Assembly: GCF_000020485.1 (NCBI RefSeq)
Contig: NC_011899.1
Coordinates: 407,501 to 471,500, forward strand
DNA: 64,000 bases
Source of the DNA: Halothermothrix orenii H 168
GTDB taxonomy: Bacteria > Bacillota > Halanaerobiia > Halanaerobiales > Halothermotrichaceae
Reading direction: 5' to 3'
Shown in pieces: positions 56,973-64,000 of the stretch (the first letter of the stretch is position 1; the number at the start of each line of letters is the position of its first letter). The translations under genes and the position numbers were made by a program. A model generated the notes under the pieces. The model made no database searches and was not told where the DNA came from. It saw only the letters and a program-made list of their open reading frames with translations.

Positions 56973-57006
56973 AAGAAGCAGTTTTTCTGAACTGCTTCTT
57001 TTTTTT
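56973..57006 (+). terminator. Terminator closing the beta-glucan locus
   Basis: An 11-bp perfect stem AAGAAGCAGTT / AACTGCTTCTT with loop tttctg, followed by eight T. A clear boundary to the next cluster. Confidence 0.92.
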
Positions 57007-57405
57007 ATTGAAATAAATTAAAAAAACTCTTTCTGTAGTCTAAAAGACCTATTATCAAATAGATATAAAAAAATATTAATATTAAGAAGGAAATTAATGG
57101 AACATAATAGAAATACTAAATAAATGAAAAAATTAACAATATTGATTATATGAAAAATAGATAGGAAAATATACTATTATATAGAAAAAATAATATTATA
57201 AACCAAATTATTAGTAATAAAGGAGCCGGGTTTAAATAACTGGTCCCTGTAACGGGACAGGCTTCATCAAAATAGGACAAGTTATTACATTAACAATAAC
57301 TAACCCCTTTTTTTGAAAAAGTGTTTTACAAATTTTATTTTTTATGAGGATGATATTTAGCTAATTAATTGGTTTAAAAAACAATTAAAAAAGGAGGTGG
57401 AGGTC
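57007..57405 (+). other. AT-rich leader region of the RiPP cluster
   Basis: No gene found. A small hairpin gtccc-tgtaac-gggac lies at ~57242-57257. TTGAAA (57313 region), a 17-bp gap and TATTTT give a weak promoter candidate. The ribosome binding site aaaaggaggt at 57389-57398 serves the precursor. No LacI operator of the glucan type is present. Confidence 0.5.
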
Positions 57406-57597
57406 GTGAATTGGTGTGCTGCTTGTTCTGCCTGTTCTGCATGTGCAGGGTGCTCAGTTGGTTGTGTTACCTGTGCTGGTTGTGGTGGCTGTGTTATTAC
57501 CCCCACACCTGACGTTGAAGTAGCGGTGACTGGTGTTGCTTCAGGGACAGTGACAGCAGCAGCAGTAGGAGGTGTAGCTGGAGTAGCCGCCTGGTAA
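57406..57597 (+). CDS. Cysteine-rich RiPP precursor peptide (sactipeptide-like)
   Basis: The GTG at 57406 lies 8 bp after aaggagg, giving 63 residues; a GTG at 57397 overlaps that site. The start 'MNWCAACSACSACAGC' leaves almost no leader. Nine Cys, six of them in CxxC steps, occur within the first 29 residues. A Pro/Thr hinge (ITPTPD) follows, then a Cys-free tail of Ala, Val, Gly and Thr ending 'VGGVAGVAAW'. Cys donors in one half and small hydrophobic acceptors in the other is the thurincin H/subtilosin plan for sulfur-to-alpha-carbon bridges. Two radical SAM genes follow. Mature product, cleavage site and activity are unknown. Confidence 0.8.
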   Translation: MNWCAACSACSACAGCSVGCVTCAGCGGCVITPTPDVEVAVTGVASGTVTAAAVGGVAGVAAW

Positions 57598-57608
57598 TGG
57601 TACTTATG

Positions 57609-57641
57609 TTAATGGTGGGGTAGAATATATCCCACCATTAA
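57609..57641 (+). terminator. Hairpin between precursor and modification genes
   Basis: TTAATGGTGGG pairs fully with CCCACCATTAA around an 11-nt loop and is followed by cccatcttttt. It sits 12 bp after the precursor stop, and 110 bp of AT-rich leader separates it from the first enzyme. It probably gives partial termination so that precursor is made in excess. Confidence 0.75.
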
Positions 57642-57750
57642 CCCATCTTTTTAGAGTTCTGGGGGTGTTTAGCTTTTAAGCTCCCATTTAATTATTATAA
57701 ATAATTATTATGAAATATCTAAATTAAATAATGGGAAGTAGGGTGAAAAA

Positions 57751-59130
57751 ATGTCACAAACTTTTATTACTGATAAAATGAAAGAAAATCTTGATAAATA
57801 TATTATTTTTAATGAGGACGTAGTTGATATTATCTTTAGATACCCCGACAGGGTTCTAGTTTATAATCATGATACGAGCGGATTGAGTAGATTTATGGGC
57901 TTTGGACTTGATATCCTGTATGATGATTCCCTTGACATTCTGTTGAATAATCCCGACAAATTACTTGGAGAATATAAGCCAGAGTTTATTACTAAATACA
58001 TAGAATACTATTATTTCAAAAACTGGATTTGTTTTAGCGATACCCCTAAAACAGAATATAAAATTAGATTTTTGGGAAGTAAAGATTATTACATACCTGG
58101 TCACCTGGCTATAGAACTGACGGATAAATGTAATCTCGCTTGCAAACATTGTTATCGGGATTCAACAAAAAAAGGTAAATTAATGGATACTCAGAAGTTA
58201 TTTTCATTAATAGATATGCTAACTGAAAAAGGATTAATTATTGTGGAGCTAACAGGGGGTGAAATAACCCTTCATCCTGATTTCTGTGAAATAGTTGATT
58301 ATTTGGCCCAGAAGCTCGATATAATTGCTTTATTAACAAATGGTTATGAATACAATCAGGAAATAATAGAATGTATTCTAAGAAACAAAGATAAAGTAAT
58401 GGTTAATGTTAGTCTGGATAGTTATGACCAGGAATTTCATGACAATTTTAGAGGGAAAAAAGGTGCCTGGGAAAGGGCATACAATTTGGTTAAAACACTG
58501 GCATCAAATGAAGTTCCAACCAGAATAGCGATGGCTATTACACCAGAGAACTTATTTCATATCGAAAAAACAATATTATTAGCCAAAGAATTAGGGATAA
58601 AAAACTTTGCATGGGATCAGGTATCCCAATTTGGTAGAGGAAGTAGTATTGATTGGAGTAAGGTAACACCTGAAGAGTATTTTGAATATGAAAAGCAAAG
58701 CAAATATTTGTTTAAAAAATATTATGATATGTTAACCTTGATTCCAGCCAAAATAACCAGACAGATGAAAGTTGAAGGATTAAACTGTGGGGCTGGCTGG
58801 AGAACCTTTGCCCTTGACCCTGATGGTAATTTAAGATTATGTGTGAATTCAGAACTTGATTTATTCAAGATTGGGAATGTATTTGAAGAAGGTATGAGCA
58901 TTTTTAAAAAAGAACTGTTACAAGAGTTTGCAAAAGTCTCTATGCCCAGGTATAGAACTTGTAAAAATTGTAATTATTTTAGTTTTTGCGATAGCTGTAC
59001 ACTTAAGGGTTTAATAGGTGCTAAGAATAATAAAAACTGTGTCTGGGATGGGAAGAAGCTAGCCAGAAAAGTCAGGACAAGGCAGACTATAAATATTAGT
59101 TGCCTTAGTAAAAAGACTATTTCAAAATAA
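57751..59130 (+). CDS. Radical SAM-SPASM peptide maturase 1
   Basis: 459 residues. An N-terminal domain (~1-115) without a recognised fold may hold the precursor-binding element. The radical SAM barrel has CNLACKHC near 130 and 'VELTGGEITLHPDF' for SAM contact. The C-terminal SPASM domain has C-x12-G-x4-C ('CGAGWRTFALDPDGNLRLC'), then CxxC-x5-CxxC ('CKNCNYFSFCDSC') and a final Cys, enough for two extra 4Fe-4S clusters. This is the layout of sactisynthases and ranthipeptide synthases that form thioether bridges. It directly follows the Cys-rich precursor, so thioether formation is the likely reaction (inference). Confidence 0.88.
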   Translation: MSQTFITDKMKENLDKYIIFNEDVVDIIFRYPDRVLVYNHDTSGLSRFMGFGLDILYDDSLDILLNNPDKLLGEYKPEFITKYIEYYYFKNWICFSDTPKTEYKIRFLGSKDYYIPGHLAIELTDKCNLACKHCYRDSTKKGKLMDTQKLFSLIDMLTEKGLIIVELTGGEITLHPDFCEIVDYLAQKLDIIALLTNGYEYNQEIIECILRNKDKVMVNVSLDSYDQEFHDNFRGKKGAWERAYNLVKTLASNEVPTRIAMAITPENLFHIEKTILLAKELGIKNFAWDQVSQFGRGSSIDWSKVTPEEYFEYEKQSKYLFKKYYDMLTLIPAKITRQMKVEGLNCGAGWRTFALDPDGNLRLCVNSELDLFKIGNVFEEGMSIFKKELLQEFAKVSMPRYRTCKNCNYFSFCDSCTLKGLIGAKNNKNCVWDGKKLARKVRTRQTINISCLSKKTISK

Positions 59131-59161
59131 GAAAACAATAATGAGAGTGGGGTGTAAACTG

Positions 59162-60172
59162 TTGATCAAGGAAAGTCTTTCTACGGTTACATTGAATGTA
59201 ACTAGTAAGTGTAATTATAATTGTAGTTATTGTGCTTCATGTAACAAAGAGGATTTACTTGAATTAAAAGATATAAAGATGATTATTGACAATACAGTTA
59301 AGTTAAAAACTCAATATCTTATACTTTCTGGGGGAGAACCAACTTTACGAAATGACTATCAAGATATTATTGACTATGCAAATAAAAACGGGTTAATTAC
59401 TGTTTTGTTTAGTAATGGTAGTCAAATTGACAATGTGGCAGCTGATTATATAAAAGAAAATATTAATATAGTTAGATTTACCCTGGATAGTACAAAAGAA
59501 GAAAAATATGATAAAATTAAAGGCAGGGGAACATTTGCTAATTTAATAAAAACAATAGATATGTTTAATGATAAGAAAATACCTGTTAATTTAAATATTC
59601 CAGTAAATTATGATAACATTGAGGAAATTGAAGACATTATCTTGTTTTCCATAGATAAGGGTATCCAGACCCTCAGGTTTGCCCCAATTATTCCTTCTGC
59701 CGATAAACATATTTATAAAACTTTATTAACCAGTATTTTCGAGAATATAATTAAGTACGAACCATTTTTTGCTTTCCCTGATTTTAAACCAGTTGGTAGC
59801 CGGGATACATTTATTAATGCGGTTTCCAATATAGACTGTCCAGGAGGTATAATATCAATTAATATTAATTCAAATGGAGAAGTGACAGTATGTTCATTTT
59901 TTGATGAAGTAACAGAAGGAAATTTGAAGGAAGAAGATTTATTTGACATCTGGTTTAATAATTATGAAAAAAATTTAAATCAAAAATGTAAAGTTATCGA
60001 TGTTGATATTGGCGAATTGTTGTCAGAAGTCTTGACAGATAAAATGTGGGGTTATTCAGCTGTCAGGAAAGCAATAAGTTTTTGGTATACTGAAATTGCC
60101 GGTAAAGAAAAAATGTGTTATCGCGGTTTTCCATTCTGGCAGTTATATTTTTCACGGAAGCCGGGTGAGTAG
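59162..60172 (+). CDS. Radical SAM peptide maturase 2 (reduced SPASM)
   Basis: 336 residues from TTG 59162, ~9 bp after ggggtg; an ATG at 59141 in frame lacks a ribosome binding site but is possible. CNYNCSYC starts ~17 residues in, so there is no N-terminal extension. 'LILSGGEPTLRND' is the SAM motif. The C-terminal part keeps only four late cysteines (in 'DCPGG', 'VTVCSFF', 'NQKCKV' and 'KMCYRG'), a twitch or shortened SPASM. It is clearly different from the first enzyme. Two radical SAM enzymes recall thuricin CD. The second may bridge other Cys residues or do a separate chemistry. Confidence 0.85.
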   Translation: MIKESLSTVTLNVTSKCNYNCSYCASCNKEDLLELKDIKMIIDNTVKLKTQYLILSGGEPTLRNDYQDIIDYANKNGLITVLFSNGSQIDNVAADYIKENINIVRFTLDSTKEEKYDKIKGRGTFANLIKTIDMFNDKKIPVNLNIPVNYDNIEEIEDIILFSIDKGIQTLRFAPIIPSADKHIYKTLLTSIFENIIKYEPFFAFPDFKPVGSRDTFINAVSNIDCPGGIISININSNGEVTVCSFFDEVTEGNLKEEDLFDIWFNNYEKNLNQKCKVIDVDIGELLSEVLTDKMWGYSAVRKAISFWYTEIAGKEKMCYRGFPFWQLYFSRKPGE

Positions 60173-60173
60173 C

Positions 60174-60881
60174 ATGGCCAATATAATAGAGATAAAAAAT
60201 TTGAAAAAAATAATTAATAACAAATTGATCCTTAAAGGTGTTTCGTTAAACATTCCCCAGGGGAGTATTTTTGGGTTGATTGGGCCAAACGGGGCCGGTA
60301 AAACAACCTTAATTAGACATCTTCTAGGTTTGTATAAACCTACAGAAGGTCAAATTTTAATTATGTCAAACAGTGAAAGACATATTAAAAATAAGATTGG
60401 GTTCATGCTTCATGCAACGGGGCTTTATCCAGTTCTAACCTGTTATCAGAATCTGGACCTATATGCTACAATTTATAATTTAAATAATTCCGAAAAGAAG
60501 ATTAATAATATCTTAAAAACTGTAGGACTTTTAAATCGTAAAAATGACCGGGTTGCTGAGCTTTCAAAGGGAATGAAGCAAAAACTTGTTTTAGCCAGAG
60601 CTTTATTACATGAGCCTGAGATATTAATACTGGATGAGCCTACCGTGGGATTAGAAATTGAGATGAAAGTTTGGTTTAGAAATTTTATTAAGACTTTTGT
60701 TGATGATAAATTACGTACAGTAATAATTTCTTCACATGAATTATCAGAATTAGAGAAAATATGTACTCATGTTGCTATAATAAGGGATGGGATGATTGTC
60801 AAACAATATAGAAAAAATGAATTACCAACAGATGTCTCCCTTGAAGATCTTTATTTGAAGTCTGGTGGTGAAATGTCTTGA
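60174..60881 (+). CDS. ABC transporter ATPase for peptide export/immunity
   Basis: 235 residues from ATG 60174, directly after the maturase stop; earlier in-frame ATG 60096 lies inside that gene. Walker A is GPNGAGKTT, the signature 'LSKGMKQKLVLARAL' and Walker B 'ILILDEPTVGLE', all complete. It belongs to the ABC-2 (CcmA/drug export) class, without peptidase or membrane domain. It overlaps the next gene by TTGA. It would power the two following membrane proteins to export the peptide or protect the producer. Confidence 0.92.
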   Translation: MANIIEIKNLKKIINNKLILKGVSLNIPQGSIFGLIGPNGAGKTTLIRHLLGLYKPTEGQILIMSNSERHIKNKIGFMLHATGLYPVLTCYQNLDLYATIYNLNNSEKKINNILKTVGLLNRKNDRVAELSKGMKQKLVLARALLHEPEILILDEPTVGLEIEMKVWFRNFIKTFVDDKLRTVIISSHELSELEKICTHVAIIRDGMIVKQYRKNELPTDVSLEDLYLKSGGEMS

Positions 60882-61564
60882 GTATATTAACTAAAGAATT
60901 CAGGCTTCTTTATGGTAATAAAGTGTTTTTGTTGTGCTTTCTCTTTTTTACATTAATTTATTCTGCGATTGGATATGGAGCCAGATATGTATATGAAGAG
61001 GTTGTTAATGATTTAAATGTGGTATATTACTTTATATTTGTATATTCTATGTCATTAACTTTACTTATGCTTCAGGTTTATCCAGCATCCAATGATATTA
61101 GAGAACAGGCCTATGGTGGTGTTGAAAATATTCTGGCTACAGGTTACCCTTTAAGTAAGTTAATATTACATAAAATGTTACCAATATTTAGCGCCCTATA
61201 TCTCCCATCATCAATAATGGTTGTAATTATTATAATATGGAGTAAGTTGTACCTAGCGGGGCTGGTTGCTTTATTATGTATATTACCGGTAATCAATGCT
61301 GGATTATCTTTAATTTATACCTGTACAGTTCTTCTATCTCCCATTCCTGGTATGGTAATGAATCAGATATCTTTTTATGCAGTAGCTGGTATTTTCCTTT
61401 TAAGTTATGGTCCGGTATTGATTTATAGAACTACTGGTTATGTTGTAGGAATTAAAGTAAGTATATTATTATCTTTTGTCTTTTCTCTCCTGGTAGGATT
61501 TAGGGCGTACAGGAAGTTTAAAAAAACAGATAAAGAAACAATTATTATAAGGGGAGACTATTGA
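60878..61564 (+). CDS. ABC-2-type permease subunit A
   Basis: 228 residues, TTG start overlapping the ATPase stop. Six membrane helices fill the chain. Short conserved segments 'ASNDIREQAYGGVENILATGYPLSKLI' (given as positions ~74-100) lie on the cytoplasmic side and probably touch the ATPase. No peptidase. It is remotely similar to permease B in the 'ENLLATG' type loop, so the two likely form a heterodimer. Confidence 0.8.
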   Translation: MSILTKEFRLLYGNKVFLLCFLFFTLIYSAIGYGARYVYEEVVNDLNVVYYFIFVYSMSLTLLMLQVYPASNDIREQAYGGVENILATGYPLSKLILHKMLPIFSALYLPSSIMVVIIIIWSKLYLAGLVALLCILPVINAGLSLIYTCTVLLSPIPGMVMNQISFYAVAGIFLLSYGPVLIYRTTGYVVGIKVSILLSFVFSLLVGFRAYRKFKKTDKETIIIRGDY

Positions 61565-62223
61565 TGATTTTAGAAATAACAAATTATCTTACTAGGTATG
61601 AAAAGTACGAACCGGTTAACCAACATATCGATAAAAGACTTGTAAATACCTTTAGTATTATCCTTCCGATAGTATTATTTATTATTTTGAAAAAATTAAA
61701 TCTGGTTTTAAGCTTTAATGCTATTTTGTTATACCTTTATGTAAATATTTTTGTCAGAGTCAATACTCTGGCACTCCGGGTTATATCAAAAAAATATGGA
61801 GGGATTTACGAAAACCTATTAGCTACAGGTATGGGCAGAAAACATTTAATAATTATTGAAACACTAATATATATAAAGCAAAACTGGGTGAAGATAATCC
61901 TTTTTAATTCCTCTATTACTCTGGGATATTATTTAATAAATTTAAAATTAATGTCAGTATATAATTTGTTAGTATTTTTACTTATAGCAAATATAATATC
62001 TATAATATTACATTTAATTGTGGGAGCAATAACAGTAATAAATGGGATGGTCAATAATTCTTTAGCCCAGTTGATAACATTAATTGGATGGGGAAGTGGA
62101 CTTGTTTTATTTTTATCCAAGCATATTATTATAAAAATTACAGTTCCGCTAGTAGTAATTTGTTTGTTGGGTGGTTATTCTGTTATTAATATATTAATTA
62201 AAGAAGATTATGAAGTTATATAG
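61564..62223 (+). CDS. ABC-2-type permease subunit B
   Basis: 219 residues; ATG 61564 shares a base with the preceding stop. About six hydrophobic helices. The loop 'KKYGGIYENLLATGMGRKHL' parallels 'GGVENILATGYPLSKL' in permease A, which shows common origin despite low similarity elsewhere. It is the last gene of the cluster. Very AT-rich codon use (ata, tta, aat) resembles the rest of the cluster. Confidence 0.8.
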   Translation: MILEITNYLTRYEKYEPVNQHIDKRLVNTFSIILPIVLFIILKKLNLVLSFNAILLYLYVNIFVRVNTLALRVISKKYGGIYENLLATGMGRKHLIIIETLIYIKQNWVKIILFNSSITLGYYLINLKLMSVYNLLVFLLIANIISIILHLIVGAITVINGMVNNSLAQLITLIGWGSGLVLFLSKHIIIKITVPLVVICLLGGYSVINILIKEDYEVI

Positions 62224-62339
62224 TAAACAGAATGAACAATCACAGGCCAGGACACTACTTAATTTTATTGAAAGCTTTTCATAATCCCTGATAGAGGAAA
62301 ATCCTTTTAAAAAAAATAAATTAGTAATTTTTTAAAACC

Positions 62340-62375
62340 ACCACAGGGATATCCCCCTGTGGTATAATTTTTTTT
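62340..62375 (+). terminator. Terminator of the RiPP cluster
   Basis: ACCACAGGG / CCCTGTGGT with loop atatcc, then ataa and eight T. Marks the end of the operon. Confidence 0.9.
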
Positions 62376-62478
62376 AAATAGTATATTAAATTTGAAAAGG
62401 AAATTTTGAAGGTAGCAAGAACTTAATATTATAGAGGTTTATTGATATATATTATTTAACGGGAAAGGAGATATATTA

Positions 62479-62532
62479 ATGTTTGAAATGACTAATCTAA
62501 TTTCTAACCATCATTATTTTAATTCCAGGTGA
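62479..62532 (+). CDS. Short ORF of 17 codons with a strong ribosome binding site
   Basis: gggaaaggag (62461-62470) stands 8 bp before an ATG that opens 'MFEMTNLISNHHYFNSR' and stops at TGA. It lies in the 437-bp gap between the RiPP cluster and degV. It could be a leader peptide, a small protein or the start of a lost gene. The rest of the gap shows no gene. Confidence 0.3.
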   Translation: MFEMTNLISNHHYFNSR

Positions 62533-62660
62533 CCCTGGCAATATAATATCTAGATCTACAGATAAGGAATAAAAAAACTTATTTATGCATAGGGATTAAA
62601 CAGACCCCATCTTTATTAAAATATCATATAATAAAAATTATAATGAGGAAGTGATTAATC

Positions 62661-63518
62661 ATGTCAACTAAAATCATTGTTGATAGTGCCTGTGATCTTC
62701 CAGATGAAATCCTGGATAAATATGAAATTGAAGTATTGCCCTTTAATATTCATATTGATAACCAATGTTATAAAGATGGTATTGATATAGAGGTTGAAGA
62801 GCTTTATGCTGCTATGAAAGAGGGGAAAGTGCCTAAAACATCCCAGGTTAGTCCCGAAGATTTTAAAAGAGCTTTTAGCAGGAATGCAGAGGCAGGTAAT
62901 GATTGTATTTATATAAGCTTTTCCGCGAAACTTTCCGGAGCCAATCAGACAGGACAGTTGGTAGCAAAAGAAATCAGGGATAAATATAAAGATGTTAATA
63001 TAGATATTGTGGATAGCAAAGCAGGTTCAGTAGCAACCGGTATTATTGCCTATAAAGCAGCTCTTTTGCTTGAAAAGGGAGTCAGTAGAGAAAAGGTGAT
63101 AGAAAAGATTAAATACTGGGCAGATCATATTGAGCACATATTTATGCTCGATGATTTAAAACCCCTGGTAAGGGGTGGAAGGATTAGTAAAACTAAATTC
63201 TTTGTCGGAAACATACTTAATATCAAGCCTATTTTATGTGTTAAAAACGGAAAAATAGAGTTATTGAAAAAAGTCCGTGGCACCGGAAGGGCCATAAGTA
63301 AGATGATTAATTATGTAAAAGAGAAAAGTTATGATCTAACAGAGCAACTAATAGGAATTGCCCATGCTGATGATTTAGTTCAGGCTGAAGTGTTGAAAGA
63401 AAAGATAGAGGAGCTTGGGGGAAAAATCTTCTGTGTGGAGAAAATTGGAAGTGTGCTGGGAGTTCATCTTGGTATCGGGGGAATTGGTGTCTTCTTTTTA
63501 AATGAGGCCGAAGCCTGA
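62661..63518 (+). CDS. degV: DegV family fatty-acid-binding protein
   Basis: 285 residues, ATG with gaggaag ahead. It starts 'TKIIVDSACDLPDEIL', the family entry motif. 'KTSQVSPEDF' and 'SFSAKLSGANQTG' line the lipid head-group pocket, and 'PLVRGGRISKTKFFVGNILNIKPIL' elements (~170-195) are typical. DegV/FakB proteins bind a fatty acid and present it to the kinase FakA for phosphorylation. No fakA is nearby. A separate transcription unit, not related to the upstream peptide cluster. Confidence 0.93.
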   Translation: MSTKIIVDSACDLPDEILDKYEIEVLPFNIHIDNQCYKDGIDIEVEELYAAMKEGKVPKTSQVSPEDFKRAFSRNAEAGNDCIYISFSAKLSGANQTGQLVAKEIRDKYKDVNIDIVDSKAGSVATGIIAYKAALLLEKGVSREKVIEKIKYWADHIEHIFMLDDLKPLVRGGRISKTKFFVGNILNIKPILCVKNGKIELLKKVRGTGRAISKMINYVKEKSYDLTEQLIGIAHADDLVQAEVLKEKIEELGGKIFCVEKIGSVLGVHLGIGGIGVFFLNEAEA

Positions 63519-63593
63519 TATATCGTAATGTAGTAGAAGCCCTGGGCCTGAGCTTAAGGAGTGTAGGGTATAAAAATAAATAACGTATATTTA

Positions 63594-63624
63594 GAAACCC
63601 TCATAGCATGGGGGTTTCTTTTTT
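63594..63624 (+). terminator. Terminator after degV
   Basis: gaaaccctcat / atgggggtttc (one T-G pair) with loop agc, followed by seven T. Confidence 0.9.
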
Positions 63625-63723
63625 GTATACAGTAAACATATTTTAATTTTGTTCATTCTATACTCTTAGTTATGTGTAAATCTGTGTTCTGTCTAAATAG
63701 TAATGTCTAAATAAGTAGAATAC

Positions 63724-63767
63724 TTGACAATTACTAATTCCTGTTTTATAATGAATATAAATTCATT
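63724..63767 (+). promoter_or_regulatory. Consensus promoter with overlapping TetR operator
   Basis: TTGACA (63724-63729), 17 bp, TATAAT (63747-63752): a perfect sigma-A promoter. The palindrome AATGAAT-ATAA-ATTCATT (63750-63767) overlaps the -10 box and transcription start, ideal for autorepression by the TetR protein encoded next. Confidence 0.85.
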
Positions 63768-63789
63768 TAAATACCAGAAGGTGAGTTGG

Positions 63790-64000
63790 ATGCCAAAAAT
63801 AATTAAGGATATTGAGGAACGTATTTTTAATGCAGCCTTAAAACTTTTTGCTGAAAGAGGATATAATAAAGTGAATATGAAAATGGTGGCAAAAGAAGCG
63901 GGTATTGCGGTTGGAACTTTATATAACTACTTTCCCAATAAACTTGGTTTATTTTTGAGTGTGCTGGAAACAAATTTTAAAAAACCTTTGAAAAGCTTAA
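63790..64000 (+). CDS. TetR-family regulator, N-terminal part (cut by window end)
   Basis: ATG 63790 with aggtgag ahead; 70 codons lie in the window and the frame is still open at its end. It contains the TetR DNA-binding domain: 'IFNAALKLFAERGYNKVNMK' then 'VAKEAGIAVGTLYNYFPNK', with the usual Y-F-x-N-K. The ligand-binding part lies outside. Its own promoter carries a palindrome, supporting autoregulation. Confidence 0.93.
   Translation, partial: MPKIIKDIEERIFNAALKLFAERGYNKVNMKMVAKEAGIAVGTLYNYFPNKLGLFLSVLETNFKKPLKSL

Noticed and set aside
62661-63518. DegV as part of the RiPP cluster
   Set aside because: A strong terminator at 62340 and a 300-bp gap separate it, and DegV proteins have a general role in lipid metabolism.
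1-64000. rRNA or tRNA genes
   Set aside because: No tRNA cloverleaf or rRNA segment was noticed on either strand; a computational scan would be needed to be certain.

Overview
The window looks like chromosome of a low-GC, AT-rich, anaerobic Bacillota with two membranes, most likely of the order Halanaerobiales (a Halothermothrix-like bacterium). This assignment is an inference. It rests on Firmicute-style ribosome binding sites with many TTG/GTG starts, a lipobox-less (free periplasmic) sugar-binding protein, and a signal-peptide beta-barrel protein with an outer-membrane C-terminal signature. No rRNA, tRNA or CRISPR array was seen.

Region 1 (1-25.1 kb) is mostly housekeeping. It holds the end of an ECF sigma factor with its DUF4349-type anti-sigma partner, a flavodoxin and an FMN-binding protein, and a membrane diguanylate cyclase. 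Next come sbcD-sbcC, a frameshifted MFS transporter, a MarR regulator with a CDF cation exporter (shared TTAGTT-N6-AACTAA operators), and a GntR regulator with two half-size chromate transporters. It ends with a pyridoxal-kinase-like enzyme, a radical SAM protein, an AddB/AddA-like nuclease-helicase pair and an M32 carboxypeptidase. Decay shows as a chemotaxis-receptor tail (9.45 kb) and an RHS-repeat remnant (25.3-25.7 kb).

Region 2 (25.9-56.8 kb) is one large beta-1,3-glucan (laminarin/callose/curdlan-type) utilisation locus. The secreted or surface enzymes are GH81, a GH16 lipoprotein, a GH16-GH17 fusion lipoprotein and GH3. There is also a carbohydrate-binding lipoprotein, an outer-membrane porin candidate, a periplasmic binding protein with two ABC permeases, and a chemoreceptor. 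Cytosolic GH94 and GH149/GH161-type phosphorylases and a GH30 enzyme finish degradation. Two closely related LacI-family repressors and eight copies of one 14-bp operator tie the locus into a regulon. The model is: endo-cleavage outside, oligosaccharide passage through the porin, ABC uptake (the ATPase is not encoded here), and energy-saving phosphorolysis inside.

Region 3 (57.4-62.2 kb) is a compact RiPP cluster. It has a nearly leaderless 63-residue peptide with nine cysteines at CxxC-like spacing, a hairpin, two different radical SAM enzymes, an ABC ATPase and two small membrane proteins. It resembles thurincin H/thuricin CD-type sactipeptide loci, but the precursor is unusual. This is the best candidate for an undescribed system.

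Region 4 (62.2-64 kb) has a DegV protein and the start of a TetR regulator with a consensus promoter and an overlapping palindromic operator.
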